DNA of 64,000 nucleotides, taken from contig NC_064763.1 of assembly GCF_011397635.1 (NCBI RefSeq), positions 24,813,437-24,877,436 on the forward strand. Reading direction: 5' to 3'. How positions within the stretch are numbered: position 1 is the first letter of the stretch; each line of letters begins with the position of its first letter. Shown here in pieces: positions 44,401 to 57,646 of the stretch. Below the pieces are notes generated by a model, which was not told where the DNA came from, made no database searches, and worked only from the letters and a program-made list of their open reading frames with translations. Source of the stretch: Epinephelus fuscoguttatus (taxonomy: Eukaryota > Chordata > Actinopteri > Perciformes > Serranidae). Position numbers and translations under genes: made by a program.

Positions 44401-46090
44401 CAGTCCATCTTCATGGGCGTCATTACAACAGTATGACAACTGGGAATTTTTAAACACAAGATGCAAAGATGTAGTTCTGCACATCCTGTCCTGTATTCAG
44501 GGGCCAGGTGCAGGAGAACAGATTCCAGTAGGGAACAATTTGTGAGCTTTCCGTCCAATCTGTTTGCAAGCACGCAGAATACCTTCAGAGATACAACTGA
44601 GGCATAAACTAGAATCTAGGACTGATGCATGGCCAGATGTTGAACAAAACAAATCCCAATTACCCCTCCCGTCTCTGTTATAATGAAAAAAAACCAACCA
44701 AAAAACACTACAGCTGGGGCAGGAACAAGCACTGGAACAAGAGATGAATCAGGGACAGATTATTCAGGACACAGTCACGGGGGGATAGAGACTCGAGAGG
44801 AGAGCAAGGACTTGACCTTTTCTGAATATTCATGATGAGAGGGAGAAAGAGAAGAAAGAGATGTAAACCTTTTCCGAGACCTGAAACCTTTAGGGAGTCT
44901 AATAACAGAAGGCAGCTTGTGATTCAGTGCGAAAATAAATATATCTAGCAGGAGCAACATCAGGATATCTTGGCCGTCTGCCAGCCAGAAGGATCAATAG
45001 CCATTAACACCATCATGCATGCAGTCAGAGGACAGCAGGGATCTGTGGCTCTGCAGAGTATTTCATCATGATAGGAGGCGGACTGGAGCTTTAGTTACTG
45101 TAAGAGCATCCCTCTCCTCGCTGCTGAGAGCGATGCTGTCTGACTGACAATGTCATCAGTGTGCTGTGTATGTAAACACACCCAGCAGCCTGCAGAAACT
45201 AGGTCATTTTCTGGCTGGGATGAGATGAGAGGAGGAGCTGTCTGGAGACACACCGAGTCGCAAATGTGCGCTGTGTCAAGAGTCAGGCTGTAATCCACAC
45301 GCACCTCTTTTATCTGCTTCATGAATCAAGTGAACGTGCCCCTTCAGTGGTGGTGAAATCCGCTGAGGAACACAGGTAGTGAAGCTGAGGGGAGGAGGAG
45401 GAGGAGGAGGAGGAGGGAAGAGGAGGAGGAGGGGGGAGGAGTGGTGAACGCTTGTAATTTCTTGCTCCAGTTCTCTTTGCTTTAGCACCGAGGACACACT
45501 GTTCATTAAAAATCCAAGCCTTCAGTCTTCAGGACACACAAAGCTCTGCGTCATGTAATATTGACATTGGCTTGGAAACAATGCAACCATGTGGCAGGAA
45601 TTACACGCTGGATCTGGAACATCATGTGCTGCATCGCTGCAAAGAGAGTTGATATGCTGAGGTGGATTTTTTTTTTTTTTTTTTCGTCTGGTGTGTCCTT
45701 AAAGTACTCTGCACAGTCAGAGAAGATTCATTAAAGTGTCAGCGCTTGAATATCTTTTCTCAAATCCATTTAAAAATCAATTAATGCTTTAAAATATGTC
45801 TGAGGACAGCTGAGTGCTATTGTAAAACGCAGACTGCAATCTGTCTGGCCTGACTGCTGGAACAATGCTCACACTGAGGTAGAGGGGTGGCATGAATAAA
45901 ATCCTTCATCATGGTAAAAGTTATTTCACACTGCAGTATGGATATATATATATATATATATATATGACGGGACAGTAATTTGTTAGGAAGTCAGTTTAGA
46001 AACTGATTTAAAATCTGACAAATGGAGGCGCTGCATCACACTAATGCATTAATCATATGAGACAAGAGTCTACAGCCGTGCTGGCAGCTC
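44401..46090. other. No gene; simple repeats
   Basis: Contains a GGA-rich purine tract (45390-45435), a T-run (45668-45684) and a (TA)n microsatellite (45943-45965). No exon or RNA gene recognised. Confidence 0.4.
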
Positions 46091-46094
46091 TGTG

Positions 46095-46300
46095 AGGATG
46101 AAGCTACTTAAACACAGAGAAGCTTTGAGCTAACATCAGCAGGATAACAATGATAATGCTAGCATGCTGATGTTTGGTACGAATAATATTTGCCATCTCC
46201 ACCACTTGATAATTAACAGTAAACTCAATCTGCAGCTGAGGCTGATGGGACGGCATTATATTTGCAGGTGTTTGGTATGGATGTATAAAGTGAAATGGAT
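46095..46300 (+). repeat. Teleost interspersed repeat, left portion
   Basis: 'tttgagctaacatcagcagg', 'atgctagcatgctgatgttt' and 'gcagctgaggctgatggga' are phrases of a very common fish non-coding repeat. The right portion of the same repeat appears 1 kb away at 47265-47580, so it has been split. Confidence 0.55.
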
Positions 46301-46442
46301 ACAGCATTCAAAGCAGGGCTCCGTTCATTCCTGTGAATTTGCTCAGTGGCACATTAAGCCCATAGATTCTGGGGTCCAGTTTAGATCCCAGACCCCAAGA
46401 TGGTACCTAAACATTCCAAAGGAGCAGGCACAGACAACAATT

Positions 46443-46598
46443 GGACAATTTAAAGTCACCAATTAACCTGCATGTCTTTGGACTGTGGGAGGAAGCCGGA
46501 GTACCTGGAGAAAACCCATGCTGACACAGGGAGAACATGCAAACTCCACACAGAATGGCTCCCCCACCCCGGGTTTGAGCCAGGAACCCTCTTGCTGT
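46443..46598 (+). repeat. Teleost interspersed repeat ('cctgcatgtctttggactgt')
   Basis: 'aagtcaccaattaacctgc', 'tgtctttggactgtgggagg', 'gggagaacatgcaaactcc' and 'aaccctcttgctgtg' identify a highly repeated fish sequence. Any open frames are incidental. The superfamily is not asserted. Confidence 0.7.
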
Positions 46599-46779
46599 GC
46601 CTTGTTTTAGTGTGTGGCCAACTGAATATGCACAGTAGTGTTCCTCCCGCTAGCCCCACCTGCGAGGTCCCGCTTGGCTCAAAAATGTAACATTGTGACG
46701 ACATTGCAGATTTTCACATTTCTATGAATGAATGAATTTCTATGCAGTGAAAGAGTCAAACTTAGTACTGAGGCTTCTC

Positions 46780-46990
46780 TTTTGGCTGGCTGTTATTCTC
46801 GTTATGATCATGTGATGTGTGATAGTGATGGTGTTGTTGCTGATACTGATGGTTGTTTCAGATCACTGTATTTGGTATATTTACAGTACCAAATACTTAT
46901 TTAGAGTGGAGTATTTATATTCTTATGTGTTTTTACTTGCTGTGCAACTAGTTGCCCTCTAGGGACAAAATAAAGTTGAAGTTGAAGTAA
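46780..46990 (+). mobile_element. LINE 3' tail
   Basis: Ends GCCCTCTAGGGACAAAATAA, then AGTTGAAGTTGAAG, a retroposon-type tail with a short microsatellite. No coding remains. It inserted between the two halves of the repeat at 46095 and 47265. Confidence 0.5.
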
Positions 46991-47264
46991 AATTACCCGA
47001 GTCGTCTGCATCGTTGGGGCCATAGAGCAAGCACACCACGAACTTTAATGACTTGCGCAGCTAACTTAGCCTTCCACTAACTTGAGTGGGGATAAAATAA
47101 TTTAATATTGCAGCTCTTTTAAACTTTGTAGATGTTATCGGACCAAATTGATCAACTCATCCAAATGCATGTAAGTCTATGGGAAAAAGTCTTTTTGGGC
47201 CCAATGGCATCATGTGACGAACTCGGATGTTGTAATTTCACATCACTTTGCACTTCTTGGGGGC

Positions 47265-47580
47265 CTGGTCACCAAAGTTTTTGCAATTCATCTTCTGAGG
47301 ACCATGAATGTCTCTACCAACACTAATGACAAACCATCCAACAGTTTTCAATAAAAAACAATAATTTCAGTCTCATGGTGGTGCTATAAGTCTAGTGAGG
47401 GGAACACCAAAGTTATTAGGATTCATCCTCTGGGTACAGTGAGCATTGGTACAAAATGTCACAGCAATTTATCTAATAATTGTTGATATACTTCAGTCTG
47501 GACTTAAAGTGGAGGACCAACAGACCAATATTGCCATCCCTAAAGCTATACTGCTAGCATGCCTACAAAATCCAATTTCC
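47265..47580 (+). repeat. Teleost interspersed repeat, right portion
   Basis: 'ccaaagttattaggattcat', 'cagtctggacttaaagtgg', 'attgccatccctaaagc' and 'ctgctagcatgcc' are the second half of the repeat begun at 46095. Confidence 0.6.
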
Positions 47581-50500
47581 TATAAAGCAGTCCTGCATTG
47601 ATTCGCTTATCAACCTACAGTGACCTCATACATCCAAAGATATTAGAGAGATGCACGCAACACGACAAATACTATGTAAACATCTCCAACAGCTGGCACA
47701 TTTACATTTATATCATCATATCTCTGAGTCTTAATGAGGCATTTTATTGCCTCAAACAGTACACATTTCTTTAACACACACTAATAATAATGATGTATCT
47801 CAGTAACAGACTGTATGTGGTCACATATTTTGGCAAATATGAAATCCGTTCATTGCCAAAAATGCAGAGAGGAAGACAGGCAACATATTTTCAGTCCTTT
47901 GTTGGCTTAACTGGAGCTGTTTCACCGTCTCATCCTTCTTTTCCAGCCAGCATCACTGCTGTGGTGATTTATCTGCAGCATCACTCCTCGTCTTCTCTTC
48001 TGACTTGTACTAATGCCTTCAGGTCCAGGTGATACACGGGGTGGATGGTCAGCAGTGTGGGATTTATTTTGGGTGTAATGTCCTGGGAAAGATGGCACTA
48101 AATTCCTGCCCTTTCACCGCCTTCTGTCATGTGTGCGTTTGCCAGCAGCTGAGCCCGTTACATTTTGGCTCCTCTGTTCATTCAGTGGCTTTCCATTAAA
48201 GGATTACAAACGGCCTATTTTTAAATGACGCAAACCATTTCGTCAAAAGGACTTAACAATAAGCCGATGCACAAAATAGAGCTTTTGAAATGTCACAAAA
48301 AAGGTATTAACGTAGGCCTTCTCAAAACAACGTGACAAAGCACCACAAAAAACAAGACTCCATGAAGGAAGGAAGACGACATGCAAAACTTACAATATGG
48401 CTGCTAAAAAAGGAAATGTAACATATAAGAGTTTGTCCAGGTCATAAATTTAAGACGTTATGTAAAACAACCTATTAGTTGAGGCTTTATTGCTATGACC
48501 AACACAGGAATCAGAGGCACCACTGCAGCGTCTCATTAATACGATATAATGAGAGTATAATGAGGATTTAAAGGCCCAGACCAAACTCACCTGATGATTA
48601 CACAAATCTTTTGTTCCTGGTCGCAGCATGAAGCAGACGTCTCGGACACCATATGCTGCTAATAAGGGTTTTAATCGGCCGGGAACAGGTGGGCAGATTG
48701 TGGACGACGTTACCGTCTGTCTTGTTGCCAGGAGGAGAGGCGACAGTGGTGAAGCGCCAGTTATCCAGTTAACACTGGTCAGCAGCACACTGTCACTGGT
48801 AGGCCGCTCAGTGCTTTCAACAGTTGGACTCACACCCACTATAGCTGACAGATTTTTTTTTACCCCTTATGCTGGAGATGTCGCAAGGTCACACCAGGTT
48901 AAAATGGAGGTAAAATACTGCCTGAACCCAGACACATACACACTTACTTTTACTGACAGTGATCAATTCTTGATTGTGGCCCGATTAAGAGTTTTACTCT
49001 GTGCTGTCTCATCTTGTAATAACAGGAAGCAAATTAACCCTTCCTCCAAACTAGAGCTCATTCTTTACAGTCAAAGTTACAACAATAAAAAGGAGGCCAG
49101 CTTTTCTCTCACAGCTGCCCACGTCTTTAACTTGAGTCAGAAGGCTGCACTTGAGTCAACAATGACCACTAGGAGGATCTATGATACGATATTATCATGA
49201 TACTATGTTATTGCGATTATGAATATGTTGCGATATGTTGAGTATCACGATAAAAAAATATCGTGATTTATTACCTTTTCTCAACTTTAGATAAAGCTTT
49301 TAGTCTATTCATCTCACCTCAGCCATTTTTTTGTCGCAGCGAAATGTATCTGGTAGACGGAAAAAGCAATTTATTATGTTATTCTAGTAGGCTACCGAAA
49401 GTTTAATAAGTATTTGTAATATTAATCATTTATATAATAAAAAAAATAATACTCACTCCACTGCACTGTGTGATGATATTGCCACACAAAAATATCGCAA
49501 TCCTATGCCAGAACAATTTTTCCTTTCCGATAGCAATTTTTGAACTTGCGAATGGGCTGATTCTGGGTACAGATCCAATACCATTGCATTACAAAGTTAT
49601 AAAAAATAAAGTTTGAGGGGAGGACAAAAATGTATCTATTATGAATCCTCTTGGGGTTGCGATTAAATGCATGACAGTTGAATCCTGAACCTCCAACGTA
49701 CAACATCCGAATTGAGAAATAAATACTATTGTTGTATTGCAAAGCTCAGGGTAAACCTTTTGTAGAACATGAACAATACATACAGAGAATGAACAGTGAT
49801 TGCCAACAGGTGGCCCACGGGTCACATCCGGCCCACCAGAGCTTTCTATCCAGCCCAAGGAATATTAATTAATTCTGAAAAATGTGAGGAGGGTAACAAA
49901 CATGTTACAGTATTTATGATATCCAGTACTTTTTCCTTCTTACATTGAAGCAAACCACAAAACAATTGAGATGAAAACATGTTGTTAGGACTGATTTACC
50001 AACCCCAAATATGTGAATATGTGTGTTTGACCTGTGAGAGACGTTAATACTTCCATCCATCACCTTATTATTAGCAGCAGTGATGCAATACGTTTGGTAA
50101 ACTTACTAGAAAAATATCAATTGTCCAACAGAGACAAAGCAGCTTCTTAATAACTTAAGAAAACACTGCCTGCAGTGGTTAAACTTCCACCTTCTCTCCC
50201 TCCTCTCTGTCACTCTCCTTTTCTCTCACACACACAGGCTTTACAGAACTTTTATTATCTAATCTGGCATGTTGCTAACGGCTAACGTTACCAGAAATCA
50301 ATTTTTCTTTGCCGCACTAAAACAGTAGTTGCCAGTGGCACTTGCTGTGTAGGCTACTGTTTTAGAGTGGGGAAGAAGAAGTGATTTCCTGGACCACTGC
50401 TGTTTTATCCAGGTGTCATCTACATTAATTATCAGAGAAACTACATGGTATCAGATTGGTACATAGACGTGTGTACTCGCCGATATCCAATCCAGCATCC

Positions 50501-50740
50501 AGCAGTAAGGAGGCATTTCAGATACTGGTATCAGAATTAAAAAATATAAGAACAATAAAATATAACAACAAGATCACATTCTATTATTTGAGAAGGGTCG
50601 ACATGCACAAAGTCTGACACGAATTACACAGTTGTATGCATGATGAAGATGTTTTGTCCGGTCCCTACATTCAAACAACTTCCGCTTTTGAATTGTGGCC
50701 TGAGTCTGCTGCTGTCAGCAAAGACGACAACATTTTAAAT
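47581..50740. other. No gene supported; scattered transposon scraps
   Basis: The longest open frame (48628-49200, plus, 190 codons) has no recognised domain and overlaps another open frame on the opposite strand; I do not call it a gene. At 49170-49270 the words 'cgatattatcatgatac', 'tattgcgatta' and 'tatcgtgatttat' are typical of an AT-rich fish repeat. At 49795-49860 'ggtggcccacgggtcacatc' and 'cggcccacc' resemble another fish repeat. Confidence 0.4.
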
Positions 50741-51330
50741 ACTTTCAAAATCATGTTTATTAAATTTAGAAAACACCATTTTGTTAACAGTTTCATAGCA
50801 ATAGCAGGAAAGAACTGAAACTGTAAGAGAGCAACGTAGACGGGGCCTGGGCCAACCCCTGAGTTAAAAACCGGCTGTGTTTTTGGAGCTCATCAGTCCC
50901 TACGCTTCTGCTTTCTGGAGTCACCTGCATCTAACCTGGCATAGACTAGAAGAGAGAGTCAGTGCGGTAGTCAACATCTCAAGGTAGAACGCCTAAAGAA
51001 AACGAGACATAAGAAAACTTTGTAGACATCAGGTAGAAAAGTTGATTTGCAAAGTCACTTTTCAAGTCAAGGTTTTTCCTGCCAAAATATACCGAGTATG
51101 CAACATTAACATGTAATTAGGTTGCCAAACCATATCGGTACGTAGGTGTAATCACTTAGGGAGGGGATTCTGCACAGCTTTGGGGGAGGTGGACTCGGGG
51201 ATACTTAGGGATGCAGTACAGATGTAGTCCGAAGAGGAAGTGCAAACAATGTCTATAAGGAGTGTTTGTTGAGGGGGTTGAGTGGGCGAGGGGACACGGG
51301 GGTATGAGCCGGGCTCCCCCCCTTTACTCA
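50741..51330 (-). other. klhl13: Probable klhl13 3' UTR
   Basis: The sequence lies directly downstream of the klhl13 stop on the minus strand. The nearest good AATAAA (TTTATT on plus) is at about 50756-50761, about 570 bp from the stop, and is a reasonable polyadenylation signal. Confidence 0.45.
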
Positions 51331-51818
51331 TCAAGGTGCTGAGAGGGGCGACTCTCTGGAGGGGGAGCCCGAGATATCCTCAGGGGGAAAAACTGTGAGT
51401 GTGCAGGCTCTGATCCCGCCCAGCGACTCGGGTAAGTCAAACACTTTGTGCCATTCGTCCTTCTCGGGGTCGTACTTCTGTACTATTTCCACCATGCAGC
51501 GATTGTTCCACGAGTAGCCGCCCACCACATAGATCTTATTCTCAAACACCGCCACACCCACGTCGCTCTGGCCTCGCAACATGGCTGCGATAGGAGTCCA
51601 CAAGTCGAGGGCGGGGGAGTAGTATTCGCAGCTCAGCACGTCGTCGTAGTCGCTGGTGCCCCGGAAGTGATTGCCCCCGATTACGTAGAGGCGGTCGCCC
51701 ACCGTGCACATGCAGTGGAGGCCGCGCACCGTCGTCATGGGTGCTTTCTGAGTCCATTTGTCTGCATCTGGGTCAAAGCACATCAGCTCCTTCTGAAAAG
51801 TGTCATGAGTGATTCCCC
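51331..51818 (-). CDS. klhl13: Kelch-like protein 13, last coding exon
   Basis: KLHL13 is a BTB-BACK-Kelch adaptor that brings substrates (Aurora B in human cells, with KLHL9) to the Cullin-3 E3 ubiquitin ligase. This exon gives 161 residues plus two bases of a split codon. It covers the last Kelch blades: [42 protein letters not shown]-type [17 protein letters not shown], and the conserved C-terminus [19 protein letters not shown] before TGA. The acceptor is TTCTCGCTGCAG|GG in phase 1. KLHL9 is nearly identical in protein but is an intronless retrocopy in mammals; the introns here support klhl13. Confidence 0.94.
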
Positions 51819-53366
51819 CTGCAGCGAGAAGGAAAAAAGAGCACAAATTAGCCTCCACACTGATCATTTGGGGGAGTAAAAACAGCTTTGTAGACCTGTC
51901 AATCTGACCTATCTGTGACTCATTCACCCATGTCAACCTACATTTATTTATGTAGGCCAAGTGGAGCACCAGCCACAACACCGGAACATTACGAAGAACA
52001 AGAACCAGGACAAAGTCTGCACATTTTTAGCTCTCACCTTTCCTCGATCCCTATTTCTCAAACCTTGACGCAAACTCAACAACCAATACACCAGGTAAAA
52101 TGTAATTGAACAAACAGGAGTGACATCAGTGTTCTTTTCTGCACTGTGAAATAATGCCGATGACGAGCGCTCGGTACAAAGAGGAACACTATTACAAAAC
52201 GTTCATGCGCATACACACAAACAGACTGTAGACGGCGGGACACAAAAAAAGCCGAGGGAAAGTGGGGAGGAAAAAAACAAAAAAACAAAAAAACAGGACA
52301 TGTCTACAGGGAAGGCTTAAAATAAAGAGGAACACAATCCCAGCATGCATTTGGGTGGAAGCCAGCCCACCCCTCCCCCCCTTAGGCAGAGTGACTAGGA
52401 GCAAATGCGGAGAAGATTTGCAGAGCATGCCGAATAGAGGCAGAATCCCTCTTTTGCTGCTGCCCAGTGATCGTGTGCTCGGTTTATTGTTGGGGCCTAA
52501 GCTGTCTATTCAGCTGCCATGACTCAGATCTGTGATGCTGCACCTCCTTAACTGATCAAACTCAAAGATAGCCTGACTATCCATTTTCTTTATCCAAGTA
52601 GTCCACGGGGCGAGTCTGCTATTAAAATCCTGACAAGGGAACAGTGCTGGAGCCGACGTAAGGTCCTCATAATTCCTCTCGAGAGGCCTTGCTGCTATTC
52701 TGATTCAGTTCAAGGGCTTTGGCCTTTCCCTGATACAGTAATGTCTGATCAGTATCCCGGTATCCTAATGTCTAATCAGTGCCATTAGTGAGACACTAAA
52801 GCGTTTGCCCTTCCATGGACAGCGCAGGACAGACTGGGTTACTGTTTGTATTGTCTGCTACACGGGCCATTTAAAAACATGACCCCGTTCAGCCACGTAG
52901 ATATAACTGTAGAGTCCCCTCGTAAAACCAGTGACCTGCTTGGTTGGTTGAATCAGTGCCGGCACAAGCGGGACCCAAAGAGAAGACAGAGAATAGACAC
53001 AGAGGTGAAGCAGGAAAAGGGGCCTCAGCATATTCCAAAAATACCCTATAATGATGAAGAGTGTCCAGACGCATGAATTACAACCACTGTGCTTGTTTCT
53101 GTAAAAACAAATGAGCGGTTAAATCCCTTACGGATGCACACAGCTAGAGACGAGCTATAGTGGGAACTGCTTCATTTCTCTGTAGGACGGCAGGGAACAT
53201 ATGGATCGACATTAACATACAGTGAGCTCTGAGTGCATTATGAATGCAAGTGAAGTCACTTGGCTTCCTCTTTTCACTTGTCAGATCAAGCTAAAAAATG
53301 CAGTGCTTTTCTGTTACAGTCCCCATTCAGGTTTTATTTCTCCACAGCCAAATCTCGCCACCTTTT

Positions 53367-53941
53367 ACACCTCATTTCCACTTACGAATGTGTTTGGTGT
53401 CCGTAGAGCCGTAATATATAGAGAATGATGCCTCTAGTGTCCAACGCAAGGAGGTGCATTTACCAACTACCTGTAGCCAAGGGAGAGCGGCTATTTTTGT
53501 CTGATTTTCGCCATCCAGCAGTTTGGAATAAACGCTTGGAACATTACCGGGACAGAAACAGGACCGATACTGCATGGTAACAAATAAATGAATATGTTGG
53601 CCTGCCAAGGATGCGGCATGTTTTGTGAAATATTTAATTAAAAAGACGTATGAATGGCTGAACAAGTCATACTGACAATCTGTATGACTCGTAATGTATA
53701 ACCATATTTCAACAGAATACTGAATAAAACAGCCCATTAGCTTAGCTAGCACACTGTCATACAGCCTCTCCGAAATCCACCACATAAGTTCGATTTTTTA
53801 ACGTACTGGAGGCAAATTCTGGACCACAATATTACGGAGGGGAGGAATTTTGAAGGCACATCGGATATCACAAAGATTCCCGTATGACTGGACATCCGGA
53901 TGCCTCGTCTCCGTACACATACGTAAGTGGAAACGAGGTGT
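53367..53941. mobile_element. MITE, 575 bp, about 33-bp terminal inverted repeats
   Basis: The left end ACACCTCATTTCCACTTACG (then AATGTGTTTGG) and the right end, reversed, ACACCTCGTTTCCACTTACG (then TATGTGTACGG) match with few differences. No transposase. The superfamily is unknown; hAT-like is possible but no clear target duplication is seen. Confidence 0.75.
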
Positions 53942-56900
53942 TGAAGGCTGGATTATGAGATTTCACAATCAAATTTCAGCCGTGTCTAAAATCACTCCAT
54001 TGCTCCCTTTATAACACACAGTCATTACTCTCTATAGTGAGCAGCAAATTGAAGCTTCAGACACTTCAATCATCGCCATTTTGGGTCATTATTGAAAAAG
54101 GTTGAGTCACACAACAGTAATTTTCACCTCTGTAAAATCACATAAAACAGTGAGCATGCCACGGACAGAATTTGGACACTCGAATAAAATGGCACAGCAG
54201 ACAACATAAGGTGTGATTTCCGACACAGTCTTAATCAAACCTCACATTATTTGCAGGAGCTGCCATTATGTCACAATGTTTCAAAAACGATCAGGTGGCG
54301 AGAACACTTGCAGACCGCTGCCCTCTTCCGCATAAAGTAATCTAATTAAGAAGCACTGTTATGAAGCCATTTCAACTAAAAAAATCTAACAACGGCCATA
54401 ACAAACCAGCTCTCTTTCAAATACATTAAAATGCCTAATGAGCGTCTGAGACGGCCCTCACTCAGGTTGTACATCATCCCGTGCACTAATGGAATTCTCT
54501 GCAAATCATTTGTATCTTTAAACCTAAAGTTAACAATCTCTAGCCTTGCAGCAAAAAAAAAACCCCAAAAAAACCCCCAAAAAACCAAAACATTTTTATA
54601 TGAAACTTAGTCACAGTCTGGAGAGAAAAAAATCAGAGCCAAAAAAACAACAACAACAATAACTCAAGAGTGTTCATCTTGTCCACAAAGACAACCTGCT
54701 AATGACCACAGGAATGCTCACAAACAAGTCACATCATCAACTACTGCTTGTGTCTTCTGCACCAAAGTTCTGACAAGAGTTCCTCATGATACATGATGAC
54801 TATGACAAGTTAGAAAACAAAATAAAACTTCTTTCTCAGCTGAAGTGCAATTTTTAAATGTTAGTACTAGAGCTAGAGAAACAAATCAGCCAAACTAAGT
54901 GTTCATATTAGCATATTGTAGATATATGTGAGTATATATATTTGCTGGTAATTAACAAGAAGTGGCAGTAAAATGCCAGAGAAACAGTGTCATGGTTGCT
55001 GTCCACCAGGCAAGTTAATATTTCAAAAGGCGAACAGCCCCACTCAGTATGCATCTTGGTCACGATAATAATAATCAAAAATACACACAAGGGTAGGGCT
55101 GCTTGATTACAGCAAAAATCATAATCACAATTATTTTAGTGCACCGTAAAATTTCAATTAGGCCTGGGCTATTAATTGGTTAAATCACTAAACTCAACAG
55201 GCCTATATAAGGGACAGGCCTTTAAATCCTTTTACACAGAACTGTTGCTCAGCAAAGATGGGAAATATGATCAAATTTGTTTATTTGAAACAGTCTGAAT
55301 ATTAATTGTATAAAAATCAGGCTTTGAATAACAATAATTATGTGTTATGTTGTGAGACCTGTTTTACAGCACCCGAGGATACTGGCACCTGGCATACCAA
55401 GAAAACACTTTATTTTGTTTGAACAATATTCATAACTTGGATTAATTTTTATATGAAAAACACTTACGATTCTTTTGGTTGGTGGACCCTTACAAACTTA
55501 AGGAATACAAATAACTTAGCGGGTAATCGAAGAATGGACACATATATTCTGACTTTATACGGAAAATTGGGCACCTCGGATCAACTCGCCAATCCGGCTC
55601 TGTGTGTGTCTAAAAGCTCGCAGCTTGCCGGCAAAACGGCCCAACATTCGCGGAAAATCTGGCAGTGTAAAAGGGGCTAGTGACTTTGGAAACAATGCCC
55701 ATTTATTCAACTTAGGAAAAAAATGTAATTTTAATAGTGGATTATCTTGAACTTTGAATATAATTTGACTGAAAAACAGGCTTGAGGTGAACTAAACGTG
55801 CACAGCCTGGCTGAAAGTGAGGGATTTGGGCTTGGCAGTCACTAGAAATAGTACTGGATTAATTGCCCAGTCCTACATAAGGGACTCCCAAAAATCAATA
55901 TGAGTATCAGCCTCAAAAATCCTGTAGTCATGCTATAATGACTGCAAATCAGTTTAAAAGTAATTTAAAATAATCACAAATAGTAACAACAACTCTAGAC
56001 TATGAGACTCTGCTGTCATACACTCAAGTCAAAATTACTCAGCGAGTCAAGTGTCCTTGCTAGATGAGTCCACATGAGTCAGTAAATAACTAAAAATGGT
56101 CTGAACTGTGAGACCACCGGACCTTCACACAGACCTTAATCTCTCAGGTAAGACGGTGAACCGGAGGCTGTGTGGCTCTGTGCTGGTTCAGTACTCATGT
56201 CTGAACTCTGCCACACCACTTGAGCGGTGATGGTCTGTGGGTTGAGTGCTTTTGTCAGGTTCATCCAGCTGACAGAATACCTTCAGACAGCGCAGCAGCA
56301 CAGCCGGAGAATGTGACCTGATCTGCTGTGACAGACGGACACAGAACTGCACTTCAGTATGGGTCACCTTGCACAGCAAGACTGTAACCCCCGAGACTGT
56401 GGGCGCTACAGCGGGGCCTCAGCGCAACAAAATTCCTCTAATGGGCAACGCTCTGTACCTAAAAGCACTTCAGTCTATTACAGTTTTCATATGAGCCATT
56501 ATGCATGTGTCTAACCCACAGCTGTACTCGCAGAACTGCTTTACCAGCTTTGTGCTGTAACACGCAAATGTTGATTCCCCCCCGCGTGTAGTATTAGCTG
56601 CTGCAGGTACAAAGCATGACATTGTGTCTGTGAAATTTTCCAGGCTATTGGCCCACCATTGAGTGCATCGCTGAAACATGAAACCAACACAAAAGGAATC
56701 CATTAGAATATCAAAACGAGTGTGCAATAAATACTATGTACTACAGAGTACAGCCCGGGGCAAAAAGATTAAAAAACAGCTGGCTACCAGCGGATTAGCT
56801 CGGTCCGTGACCATTATGTTACTCATCATTTCACTTTATTTATTTTAAAAAGTGAAAATGTGCCTTTCATCTCCGCTCTACGCACAGTAACATTACACTT

Positions 56901-57646
56901 GCCAAATCCTGTGGCCCCAAATATGCCACAGTTCTTTTGCTTCCCAATTGAGACACTAACTAATTAAAAATGTTATTAAAGTTTTGCTTTTTGTTTATAT
57001 AAACAATGATAGCAATCATATATGACATTAGTTATTAGTTTCTGGACTGTTACCAGTTAGTTATTATTAAAATCAAATTAAAAAAGGGGCTGCATGCACT
57101 GTTAAGTTCCTCACATGCGTGCACACAGTGACAAATCATGCAGCACATTAATAACAAAACAAAAAACAATCAACTGACAAATTGTTCATAAGATAAACAC
57201 AAAGAACATACAAATACATGTTATTGTATATCAGCTGTGGGATTTACTATGTGGAGCTAAAACATAAAGATAAGTGGAGCTAATATTGTAGGTAATGTGT
57301 ATTCAACTACATAATAAAGTCAAAGATTTGGAAAAATAATGAGATCTGTGGATTATGAAATTAAATTCGCTGGTTGTGTGCACAGTAATCAAAATCAGGG
57401 AGTGTGTCTAATAAAACAGTGTGCATGCTGGTCAGCACCTTACACTGTAAATAAGCTTAATACCACTGCTAACGAGGTTTTCAATATTTTATTTTTATTT
57501 GCCAGCACCTCGAGTACAGCGTGTCAGGACTAGTGCAAAGAAGATGTCGATGTTGTTCATGTGTCTGTATGTTAACTCAGCGGGGATACGTCCATGAACT
57601 GTTTGAAGAGGTGGTTACTTGTAGTTGATTCACCACTTAAACAGCT

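Noticed and set aside
48628-49200. 190-codon open frame on the plus strand
   Set aside because: No recognised domain or family motif, no splice or promoter context, and an overlapping open frame on the opposite strand. It also runs into AT-rich repeat sequence.
53372-53785. 137-codon minus-strand frame
   Set aside because: Lies wholly inside a 575-bp MITE with clear inverted repeats; incidental.
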